DNA from: Martinezella rhizogenes
Lineage (GTDB): Bacteria; Pseudomonadota; Alphaproteobacteria; Rhizobiales; Rhizobiaceae
Assembly (NCBI RefSeq): GCF_007002745.1
Contig: NZ_SGNY01000003.1
Span: forward strand, 496,001-560,000
Length of the DNA stretch: 64,000 bases
Direction of reading: 5' to 3'
Position numbers and translations under genes: made by a program. The notes beneath the pieces are model-generated. The model had not been told where the DNA came from. It searched no databases and saw only the letters and a list, made by a program, of their open reading frames with translations. Below, in pieces: positions 57,042-64,000 of the stretch (its first letter is position 1; each line of letters starts with the position of its first letter).

Positions 57042-59129
57042 ATGGCGCAACCACCAGTCATCTCCTTGCCCAAGGTAAGTCCGAGCATGCGGGATATCGG
57101 TTTCGCATTGGGCATCATTGCGATCCTTTGCGTTCTGTTCCTGCCCATTCCGGTCATGCTGGTGGATATCGGGCTGGCCTTTTCCATCGCGCTCTCCGTC
57201 CTCATCCTGATGGTGGCACTGTGGATCCAGCGGCCGCTGGATTTCTCGTCTTTCCCGACCGTGTTGCTGATCGCGACCATGATCCGCCTGTCGCTGAACA
57301 TTGCGACGACGCGTGTCATTCTTTCGCATGGCAACGAGGGACCGACGGCGGCGGGTGGCGTGATTGCCGGCTTTTCCAGCCTTGTCATGTCGGGCGACTT
57401 CGTCATCGGTCTGATCGTCTTTCTGATCCTGATCACCGTCAACTTCATCGTCATCACCAAGGGTGCTACGCGTATCGCCGAAGTTGGCGCCCGCTTCACG
57501 CTGGATGCCATTCCCGGCAAGCAGATGTCGATCGACGCGGATTTGTCCGCCGGCATCATCGATGAAAAGGAAGCGCAGCGCCGTCGCCGCGAACTGGAAG
57601 AGGAAAGCTCCTTCTTCGGCTCGATGGACGGTGCCTCGAAATTCGTCCGCGGCGATGCGATCGCCGGCCTCATCATCACCGCGATCAATATTTTCGGCGG
57701 CATCATCATCGGTTACTTCCGCCACGGCATGCCGATCGGCGAAGCGGCGGATGTTTTCGTCAAGCTTTCGGTCGGTGATGGTATCGTCTCGCAGATCCCG
57801 GCCCTTATCGTCTCGCTGGCGGCCGGCCTTCTGGTGTCGCGCGGCGGTACCGCCGGCTCGACGGATCAGGCCGTCGTCAATCAGCTGAGCGGCTATCCGC
57901 GCGCTTTGATGGTCTCGGCCATGCTGATGGGACTGCTGGCGATTATTCCGGGTCTTCCCTTCCTGCCCTTTATCTTCCTCGGCGGCATCATGGCCTTCGG
58001 CAGCTGGTATATTCCGCGCCAGGCCGAAGCCGAAAACGCGCTCCGCCGTCAGGAGGAGGCGAACAAGGTTCTCCAGACCACCGAAGCGGAAAAGGATTCG
58101 GTCAAGCAGGTGCTGAAAACCGCCGAGATCGAGCTGGCGCTCGGCAAGCAGGTTTCCACCCGCCTTCTCGGCGCGCATCAGGAACTGGCCTTCCGCGTCG
58201 GCAAGATGCGTAAGAAATTTGCGACCCAATACGGTTTCGTCGTGCCGGAGATCAAGGTCTCCGACGACATCATGATCCCGGAAAAGGCTTACCAGATCCG
58301 CGTCCACGGCACGACCATCGCGTCGAGCAATCTACGTGTCGGCGATGTTCTCGTGGTGACCGGGGCAGGACGCAAGCCGAGCATTCCCGGCGACGAAATC
58401 CGCGAACCAGCATTCGGCATGCCGGCCGTCTCGATCCTTGAAACCTTTACCGAGGATCTGAAGCGCGAAGGTTTCCATCCGATTGACAACGTCTCTGTCG
58501 TGCTGACGCATCTGAGCGAAGTCATTCGCAACAACCTGCCGCAGCTTCTGTCCTACAAGGACGTCAAGATCCTGATCGACAGGCTCGATCCGGAATACAA
58601 GAAGCTGGCCGACGAAATCTGCTCGTCGCATATGTCCTATTCCGGTCTGCAGGCGGTTCTGAAATTGCTGCTCGCCGAACGCGTGTCGATCCGCAACCTG
58701 CATCTCATTCTGGAAGCCGTCGCGGAACTTGCACCGCATGTGCGCAAGACGGAACAGATCGTCGAACATGTGCGGGTGCGCATGTCGCAGCAGCTCTGCG
58801 GCGATCTCGCCGACAATGGCGTGCTGCGTGTCCTGCGCCTCGGCAACAAGTGGGACATGGTCTTCCATCAGGCGCTGAAGCGCGACCAGAAGGGCGAAAT
58901 CGTCGAATTCGATATCGATCCCCGCCATCTCGAGGAGTTTTCGGAGCAGGCTTCGAAAGTTATCCGTGAATTCATGGATCGCGGACTGCCCTTTGTCCTT
59001 GTAACCTCGCCGGAAACGCGGTCCTATGTGCGCATGATTATCGAGCGACTCTTTGCGACCCTACCGGTTCTTTCACATGTGGAACTGGCCAAGGGGCTGG
59101 AGATCAAGATCCTGGGCGCCATTTCATGA
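57042..59129 (+). CDS. flhA: Flagellar export gate protein FlhA
   Basis: 695 residues, start 57042 ([16 protein letters not shown]) because an AGGA sequence precedes it and the longer start has none. The large polytopic membrane half contains the conserved FHIPEP-like region ([24 protein letters not shown]), [17 protein letters not shown]. The cytoplasmic domain ([38 protein letters not shown]) binds chaperones and substrates. Overlaps fliR by four bases. Confidence 0.97.
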   Translation: MAQPPVISLPKVSPSMRDIGFALGIIAILCVLFLPIPVMLVDIGLAFSIALSVLILMVALWIQRPLDFSSFPTVLLIATMIRLSLNIATTRVILSHGNEGPTAAGGVIAGFSSLVMSGDFVIGLIVFLILITVNFIVITKGATRIAEVGARFTLDAIPGKQMSIDADLSAGIIDEKEAQRRRRELEEESSFFGSMDGASKFVRGDAIAGLIITAINIFGGIIIGYFRHGMPIGEAADVFVKLSVGDGIVSQIPALIVSLAAGLLVSRGGTAGSTDQAVVNQLSGYPRALMVSAMLMGLLAIIPGLPFLPFIFLGGIMAFGSWYIPRQAEAENALRRQEEANKVLQTTEAEKDSVKQVLKTAEIELALGKQVSTRLLGAHQELAFRVGKMRKKFATQYGFVVPEIKVSDDIMIPEKAYQIRVHGTTIASSNLRVGDVLVVTGAGRKPSIPGDEIREPAFGMPAVSILETFTEDLKREGFHPIDNVSVVLTHLSEVIRNNLPQLLSYKDVKILIDRLDPEYKKLADEICSSHMSYSGLQAVLKLLLAERVSIRNLHLILEAVAELAPHVRKTEQIVEHVRVRMSQQLCGDLADNGVLRVLRLGNKWDMVFHQALKRDQKGEIVEFDIDPRHLEEFSEQASKVIREFMDRGLPFVLVTSPETRSYVRMIIERLFATLPVLSHVELAKGLEIKILGAIS

Positions 59130-59881
59130 TAACCGACCCGCAAGGGACAATTATCGCATTGTTCCTTGCCATTTGCCGTATCGGCGCCTGTTTCATGACC
59201 ATGCCGGGCTTTTCCAGCTCGCGCATATCACCGCAAATCCGCATGCTGCTGTGCGTTGCGGTGTCCATGGCGCTTCTGCCGGTGCTGTGGGATACGATCT
59301 ATCCGAAAGTCTCCGGCGCAAGCCAGGCCACGGTCGTCGGCCTCATCTTCACCGAGGTCGTCATCGGTGCGATGTATGGCTTGATCGCGCGGTTTTACAC
59401 GCTCGGTTTCCAGTTCACGGGTGCGCTCATAGGCGCCTCCATCGGTCTCAGCGCCCCAGGCGGTGCGGATGTCATCGAAGAGGTGCAGGAAAACCAGATA
59501 TCCAACTTCATCACCTTCGGCGGCCTGCTGGTGCTGTTCATGCTGGATTTCCACCATATCGTCCTTAAAGCGCTGGTTGATTCCTATACCGCCACGCCGG
59601 TCGGGGCGCTTATCAGCGGCCAGAAGATGCTGATCACGCTCACCGATACGCTCAGGGCATCGTTCTCCATCATGCTGCGGCTTGCCAGCCCCTTCGTGAT
59701 CTACGGCCTGATGTTCAACGTTGCGGTCGGTCTCATCAACAAGCTGGCGCCACAGATTCCGGTTTACTTCATCTCGACGCCTTTCGTTCTGGCGGGCGGT
59801 CTTTTCATGCTTTATTTGTCGGTCGCGGCCCTCATCCGTCAGTTCGTGGACGGTTTCGGCCCGGTCTTCATCGGTTTTTGA
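59126..59881 (+). CDS. fliR: Flagellar export gate protein FliR
   Basis: 251 residues, at least six membrane helices. Signatures: [73 protein letters not shown]. Follows flhA with overlap; the next gene is 13 bases on. Confidence 0.95.
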   Translation: MITDPQGTIIALFLAICRIGACFMTMPGFSSSRISPQIRMLLCVAVSMALLPVLWDTIYPKVSGASQATVVGLIFTEVVIGAMYGLIARFYTLGFQFTGALIGASIGLSAPGGADVIEEVQENQISNFITFGGLLVLFMLDFHHIVLKALVDSYTATPVGALISGQKMLITLTDTLRASFSIMLRLASPFVIYGLMFNVAVGLINKLAPQIPVYFISTPFVLAGGLFMLYLSVAALIRQFVDGFGPVFIGF

Positions 59882-59894
59882 TCTGGAGAAAGCC

Positions 59895-60314
59895 ATGGCT
59901 TCGGACAAGCGCTCGGCAAAACTCAAGCGTCTGGTAACGGTCCAGCGCCACATGGAAAAAATGGCCGAGGTGGAACTGGCCGATACCACCCGCGTGCGTA
60001 CCGAAGTGGCGCAATCCATGGATAACGTGCTGGAGGCCATGAGTTCCATGGAGCCGGTACATCAGACGTTTTCCAGACATTATTCGGATCGTTACGGCCG
60101 CCTTGTCGTCAAGGACCGCCAGCTTGCCGGCGTGCAGCAATTGCAGGAAAACAAGGTGCTGAAGGAAAAGACCAAGGCAGACCGGCTTGAGGACAGAATG
60201 CACATTGCCCGCGATCTCGAGGACCGCGAAGCCGACGACAATGCAATCTATGATCTGCTTGAAATGACAAACGCATCCCGGACACCAGCCTCCAGCAAGG
60301 TTGGCGATCCATAG
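59895..60314 (+). CDS. Small coiled-coil flagellar protein (FliJ-like candidate)
   Basis: 139 residues, charged and helical throughout (AKLKRLVTVQRHMEKMAEVE, LQENKVLKEKTKADRLEDRM). ATG 59895 with GGAG upstream. No other fliJ exists in the window, and the size and helix pattern resemble FliJ, the export-chaperone coiled coil of FliI. Sequence similarity is not decisive, so treat as candidate. Confidence 0.65.
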   Translation: MASDKRSAKLKRLVTVQRHMEKMAEVELADTTRVRTEVAQSMDNVLEAMSSMEPVHQTFSRHYSDRYGRLVVKDRQLAGVQQLQENKVLKEKTKADRLEDRMHIARDLEDREADDNAIYDLLEMTNASRTPASSKVGDP

Positions 60315-60427
60315 TCCGTTCCATTGTTGCATCGCGGGCGTTCGAAAGACGTCTCCGGCGATGTTTCTTGATTGAACGGACGCGTCGGCTTCCATGCCAC
60401 ACGTTCGTCAGCTCGGGAGATCGGGAC

Positions 60428-60985
60428 GTGGCGATATCGGTGATAAGTGATCTGGTGATGGATGTGGTGCGCGCTGCGGACCCCCAGGAAGTACAGATCG
60501 CCCAGGAAAAACTCAAAGCGAACAAGGCGGCCTTCGCCGCAACCAGCCTTGCAGATGCGGGCAAGGGCTTTGGCGCCGCCGTTGATATGCTGGATGGCGC
60601 CTCTTCGAAGGCGGGCCTTGGCGACACCAATATTCGCTCCGCGCGCACGGAGATTCCTGAGACTTACCGGAAATATGAAGCCTCGGTTCTCCAGACCTTC
60701 GTTGCCAACATGCTGCCGAAAGACAGCGAGGAAGTGTATGGCAAGGGTAATGCCGGCGAAATCTGGAAGAGCATGATGGCGGAACAGTTTGCCGACACGA
60801 TCTCCAGAAATGGCGGCGTCGGCATAGCCGAACAGGCCTACAAGGATGCGTTGAGGAAAGCCGAAAGCAAAGGCATCACCGACGTGTCGATGAATGAAAA
60901 AGACCATAATGCTGCAATTCGGATGGTGGCGGAGTTCGAGCGGCAGGTCCTCGGCGTTTCCAATGATAAAACGGACGAGGCTTGA
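60428..60985 (+). CDS. flgJ: FlgJ-type rod-binding protein
   Basis: 185 residues from GTG 60428 with GGGAG eight bases before it. A rod-binding domain (YEASVLQTFVANMLPKDSEEV, then GEIWKSMMAEQFADTISRNGGVGIAEQAY) matches the N-terminal half of FlgJ. The muramidase half of enterobacterial FlgJ is absent, as in other alphaproteobacteria. Its export role is rod capping; a separate lytic transglycosylase is at 49717. Confidence 0.88.
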   Translation: MAISVISDLVMDVVRAADPQEVQIAQEKLKANKAAFAATSLADAGKGFGAAVDMLDGASSKAGLGDTNIRSARTEIPETYRKYEASVLQTFVANMLPKDSEEVYGKGNAGEIWKSMMAEQFADTISRNGGVGIAEQAYKDALRKAESKGITDVSMNEKDHNAAIRMVAEFERQVLGVSNDKTDEA

Positions 60986-61014
60986 GAATGAAAAACCTTA
61001 ACGAGGAGACAAGC

Positions 61015-61383
61015 ATGGACCTTATGTCGAACGACCACCGTATCCAATCCGTTCTCGGCCGCCTTGAGATGATCATCGACAATGAGAACGATAATATCGG
61101 TAAGGATCCGCAATTCGACTTCAAGGTTTCCAACGCCCATAAAAGCCGTTGCCTGTATGAACTCACCATGCTGTTTCGCGACACACCGCGCGAAGACATC
61201 GCCGGTGGTTATCTGGAGCAGGTGAAGGGCATCAAGTCCAAGCTCGCGACCAATGCCAGCCGCGTCGAGGCGCATCTGAACGCGGTTCGCGCTGTTGCGG
61301 ACCTGCTCAAGAACGCCATCCAGGAAGCCGATACGGACGGCACCTATTCGCAGGAACAGTTCATGTACGGTGCCGCCTCCTGA
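61015..61383 (+). CDS. FlgN-like chaperone candidate
   Basis: 122 residues from ATG 61015, with GAGGAG upstream. Helical, ending LNAVRAVADLLKNAIQEADTDGTYS, the shape of the chaperone FlgN that serves FlgK and FlgL. The recognition rests on pattern and neighbourhood (between flgJ and a membrane gene), not on a motif. Its stop overlaps the next start as TGATG. Confidence 0.6.
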   Translation: MDLMSNDHRIQSVLGRLEMIIDNENDNIGKDPQFDFKVSNAHKSRCLYELTMLFRDTPREDIAGGYLEQVKGIKSKLATNASRVEAHLNAVRAVADLLKNAIQEADTDGTYSQEQFMYGAAS

Positions 61384-61919
61384 TGTTGAAGCTTCTTCTC
61401 ACCGGCGTCTGGGTTTGCGCCGTCACGCTCGGCGCGGTGTATTTCTCCGTCCAGATGGCGACGGCGCCGGGAGATGAGGCGGGCGAGAAAAAGACCAATC
61501 TGCAATTGGTCAAGGGTGAAAGCATCACCATTCCCGTCATCAATGATGGCGGGGTGAACGGTTATTTCCTCAGCCGTATTTCGCTGCGTGTCGACAAGGA
61601 CAAGATGGCGAAGATCGAATTGCCGGCCACGCAGCTGATGACCGACGAATTGTTCACGCTTCTGGCGGGTTCTTCCATGGTCAACATCGCCAATATTTCC
61701 ACCTTCGATCCCGAGGCTTTCAAGCAGCGCATCCGCGAGGGGCTGAACAAGAGGCTCGATGACGAGGTGGTCGAGGATGTGCTGATCGAGCAGCTGGATT
61801 ATCTGTCGAAGGCAGATATTCGCGAGCAGAATGGCAATGGCACGCCCCGTTCGGTCAAGATCGTCGAGGGCGAGAAGGCCGAGGCTGGAAAAGAAGCGGC
61901 TGCCGCGCCCAGCCACTGA
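61383..61919 (+). CDS. Membrane-anchored periplasmic flagellar protein, FliL-like candidate
   Basis: 178 residues: one N-terminal helix (LLLTGVWVCAVTLGAVYFSV), then a periplasmic domain with INDGGVNGYFLSRISLRVDKDKMA and REGLNKRLDDEVVEDVLIEQLDYL. The overall plan (one TM, small beta-rich domain with a helical end) resembles FliL, but I find no definite FliL motif. Ends the flagellar plus-strand series at a terminator. Confidence 0.6.
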   Translation: MLKLLLTGVWVCAVTLGAVYFSVQMATAPGDEAGEKKTNLQLVKGESITIPVINDGGVNGYFLSRISLRVDKDKMAKIELPATQLMTDELFTLLAGSSMVNIANISTFDPEAFKQRIREGLNKRLDDEVVEDVLIEQLDYLSKADIREQNGNGTPRSVKIVEGEKAEAGKEAAAAPSH

Positions 61920-61943
61920 CGTCGCAGGGCGCGGCTCACGCGT

Positions 61944-61961
61944 CCGCCGACGGGCGGTTTT
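61944..61961 (+). terminator. Terminator at the end of the flagellar series
   Basis: CCGCC-GACG-GGCGG followed by TTTT, 25 bases after the stop. Stem only five pairs but GC-only. Confidence 0.6.
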
Positions 61962-62118
61962 CTGGTCTGGTTAACCGTTCCTTGTCACGCGCCCGAATAT
62001 TCGAGCGATTGCTTTCAGCATAACTTCAACCTGCACCTGTATAAACAAATCCATGAGCCGCCGTCCCGCCACCATGCGCTGGATCGGTGGAGATGGATTT
62101 GGCATTCGGGGGTTGGCA

Positions 62119-62817
62119 ATGAATTTCGCGGCAGGTTTTGCGCGGCCGGGATCGCAACGGAATATCCACGGGCTGCGTGTCTGTGATCTCGACTGGAATG
62201 GGGCGCTGGAACTGGTCAGCGGCCGGGCTTCGGCTTGCGAAGGGCACACGATGCTCTCCTTCCTCACCATAGATAAAGCCAAACTGTCTCTCAAGGATAT
62301 CGCTTACCGCGAGATTCTGGAAAGCTGCCTGCTTCTGCCGCAGGGCAAGGCGATGAATGCCGCCGCCCGTGTGGAAAATGGCAAACCTCTGTCCGCTGCC
62401 ATCGACGACGTCGCTTTCGTCATGGCGCTTCTGACCTATATGGCGGTGCCGAAACGGATCGGTGTTGCCGGCGACGATGCGGCGCAGCTCAGTGAAGTGC
62501 TGGCAAAGCTGCGTGCCCACGCGCCGTGGCATGATTTCGTGATGCTGGGTCGGGATGCCTCGGGGGTTAAGGTCGATGTTCTGCTTGCCGGCATGAGCGG
62601 TGAAAATCAGGAAAAATGGTTGCACCGAACTGTCAGCCGTCAGGATGTGCGCGTCGCGATCGCGGTCGGTTCATTGTTCAAGGTCTTGTCGTCCGAAGTG
62701 GCGGGCATGCCGGAAATCTTCCGCAAGCTGCATATGAGCTGGCTTTACAGCCTCTGCGCGGAACCCTGGCACATTGCACTCGGCAAAGCTGAGACGGGTT
62801 CGCGGAGCCCGCGTTAA
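62119..62817 (+). CDS. WecG/TagA/CpsF-family glycosyltransferase-like protein
   Basis: 232 residues. ATG 62119 with GGGGG seven bases upstream; earlier ATGs lack a ribosome-binding site. The family plan is visible: LRVCDLDWNGALELV, a Rossmann-like middle (AVPKRIGVAGDDAAQLSEVL), GMSGENQEKW for the Gx-PKQE-W motif, and the C-terminal GSLFKVLSSEVAGMPEIFRK with WLYSLCAEPWHI. WecG enzymes add a sugar to a lipid-linked N-acetyl sugar. The DG of the usual PDG motif reads QG here (LPQGKAM), so activity is uncertain. Confidence 0.75.
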   Translation: MNFAAGFARPGSQRNIHGLRVCDLDWNGALELVSGRASACEGHTMLSFLTIDKAKLSLKDIAYREILESCLLLPQGKAMNAAARVENGKPLSAAIDDVAFVMALLTYMAVPKRIGVAGDDAAQLSEVLAKLRAHAPWHDFVMLGRDASGVKVDVLLAGMSGENQEKWLHRTVSRQDVRVAIAVGSLFKVLSSEVAGMPEIFRKLHMSWLYSLCAEPWHIALGKAETGSRSPR

Positions 62818-62905
62818 CCATTTGTTTGCCACGATCCTTTAACCTCTCGTAAGGTTTTGACAGTCGCCCGTTGCGGGCGGCACCGAGGGTGGCAGACGGC
62901 TTCAG

Positions 62906-64000
62906 ATGGTTGATAACAGTCCGGACATGATGGCGACCCGTCCCGACGAGGACGATTTTGCCGTGCCCCCGTCGCAATGGCGCAGGCATTGTCTGCGGCT
63001 TCTGACGGCTGGTTGCGTCGTTGCCGCCACCGTTACCGGCGCGGCTCTTCCGTTGCTGCTGATCGATTCCGGTTTTCGCGGATATGTGTCGCAGGCCCGG
63101 ATCGAGATCACCCAGACGTCCTATGACGCGCCCGATGCGGCCCGTTTTCTGGCGATGGCACGACGTACCCTGTTATCTCCCGCCGGGCTTGACCGGGTCA
63201 GCAGCGATCTGAAGCTGAAACCCACCGATATGGTCGGCGTTCGCAATCAGGGTGAGCTTGGCCTGCTCGTTGATCTTTTGACAGGCGCGGACACACGTCC
63301 GCTTTCCCCGCGAGAAGCATTGAATGGCGCAGTGGGTGAGGCGATCCGGCTGGAACTGACGCCGGATGAAAATACGCTGATCGTGACCGCAAAGGCCGCG
63401 ACGCCGGAAAGCGCGATGCGGCTGACCGATTATCTGTCGATGCGGGTCATGGCGGATGGCAAGGCCGGCACCATGACGCCCGCCATGCGTGAGACGGAGC
63501 GAGCGCGCAAAAGACTGGACGAAGCGGAAGCGGCATTGAACGGCTTCCAGATGCGCCATGGCGATGCCGTTCTCTCTGAGGTGCACGAGCTCGAGCAGCA
63601 GTTGCACGACGTAAACGACGGTCTTGCGGGCAGCACGCAGCATCAGCAGTCGCTTCAGGCGGATTTGGCGGTGGCCTCTGCCCTCAAGCCGAATGACATT
63701 TTGTCGAAGCCCTTGCCGTCCGGCGTGGCTTTCGCAGCGCTTGAGGATATCAGGCAGAAACACGCGACCGCCAGCATGGCGCTTGCCAGTGTCTCGGTTG
63801 ATTATGGCCCGAAACACCCGCGCCGCATCGCCGCCCAGAATGCGGTGGATGCCGTACAGGCGCTGGCAGCTCCCGCATTGCGCCAACTGGTTGAAGGTCT
63901 GCGGGTGGATGAAAAGCGCATCGCCCAGGAGATTGCGACCGCGAATGGCGAGCGTAAGAAGCACCTTGACCGCTTAGAGGCTCTGGGCGTCGCCCCCGGT
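62906..64000 (+). CDS. Wzc/ExoP-type polysaccharide chain-length protein (3' end cut by window edge)
   Basis: Open from ATG 62906 (MVDNSPDMMATRPDEDDF) to the end of the window, 365 codons without a stop. A cytoplasmic N-tail, a membrane helix (LLTAGCVVAATVTGAALPLLLI), then a long periplasmic coiled-coil domain (ETERARKRLDEAEAALNGFQ, LEQQLHDVNDGLAGSTQ, SVDYGPKHPRRIAAQN) typical of Wzz/Wzc polysaccharide co-polymerases; YGPKHP is a family landmark. A second membrane helix and a possible tyrosine kinase domain would lie beyond the window. Next to a WecG-like gene, it likely serves one exopolysaccharide pathway. Confidence 0.85.
   Translation, partial: MVDNSPDMMATRPDEDDFAVPPSQWRRHCLRLLTAGCVVAATVTGAALPLLLIDSGFRGYVSQARIEITQTSYDAPDAARFLAMARRTLLSPAGLDRVSSDLKLKPTDMVGVRNQGELGLLVDLLTGADTRPLSPREALNGAVGEAIRLELTPDENTLIVTAKAATPESAMRLTDYLSMRVMADGKAGTMTPAMRETERARKRLDEAEAALNGFQMRHGDAVLSEVHELEQQLHDVNDGLAGSTQHQQSLQADLAVASALKPNDILSKPLPSGVAFAALEDIRQKHATASMALASVSVDYGPKHPRRIAAQNAVDAVQALAAPALRQLVEGLRVDEKRIAQEIATANGERKKHLDRLEALGVAPG

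Overview
The window looks like chromosomal DNA of an Agrobacterium/Rhizobium-group alphaproteobacterium. It carries one large flagellar/chemotaxis regulon of rhizobial type: VisN/VisR and Rem regulators, MotA-B-C-E, FlaF/FlbT and several flagellins without an obvious FliD/FliS/FliT set. Interleaved is an ordinary alphaproteobacterial housekeeping block (yacG-maf-infA-phosphatase-UPF0262-hisD and murA). The gene order resembles what I recall of A. fabrum C58, but here there are six flagellins instead of four. This is recall, not a search.

Layout: 1-5518 (+) is the 3' part of fliF, visN-visR and a chemoreceptor. 5574-9083 (-) is a transporter-fused hybrid histidine kinase. 9303-12412 (+) holds mscL, an aminotransferase and galE. 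12425-19304 (-) is the housekeeping block. tRNA-Thr lies at 19433. 19725-27857 (-) is a tandem array of five flagellins, each with its own promoter, leader and terminator. 28231-34326 (-) is the flgB-flgC-fliE-flgG-flgA-flgI-motE-flgH-fliL-fliP operon. 34487-37988 (-) holds a DUF1217 gene, flgF, fliI and an unknown membrane protein. 38174-43330 (+) is motA-fliM-fliN-fliG-flhB plus an unknown gene. 43627-44943 (+) is a sixth, distal flagellin. 45192-50295 (+) is a FliH-like gene, motB, motC, fliK and a lytic transglycosylase. 50578-51249 (+) is rem. 51355-61919 (+) is flgE-flgK-flgL-flaF-flbT-flgD-fliQ-flhA-fliR and small assembly genes. 62119-64000 (+) starts a polysaccharide locus (WecG/TagA-like protein, then a Wzc/ExoP-type protein cut by the window edge).

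Expected logic from related rhizobia: VisN/VisR activate early genes and rem, Rem activates the flagellin tier, and FlbT/FlaF act after transcription on flagellin. The sequence adds candidate cis elements. All five array flagellins share a leader element able to pair with their own Shine-Dalgarno, including a G-U to A-U covariation. Three of the promoters carry alternating GCTAACC/GGTTAGC blocks. A 19-bp motif is shared (18/19) upstream of motA and flgE. Two hairpins, one a strong terminator, sit directly in front of flhB. The rem upstream region contains a perfect 10-bp inverted repeat. These are the most interesting signals in the window; I saw no CRISPR array, insertion sequence or prophage.
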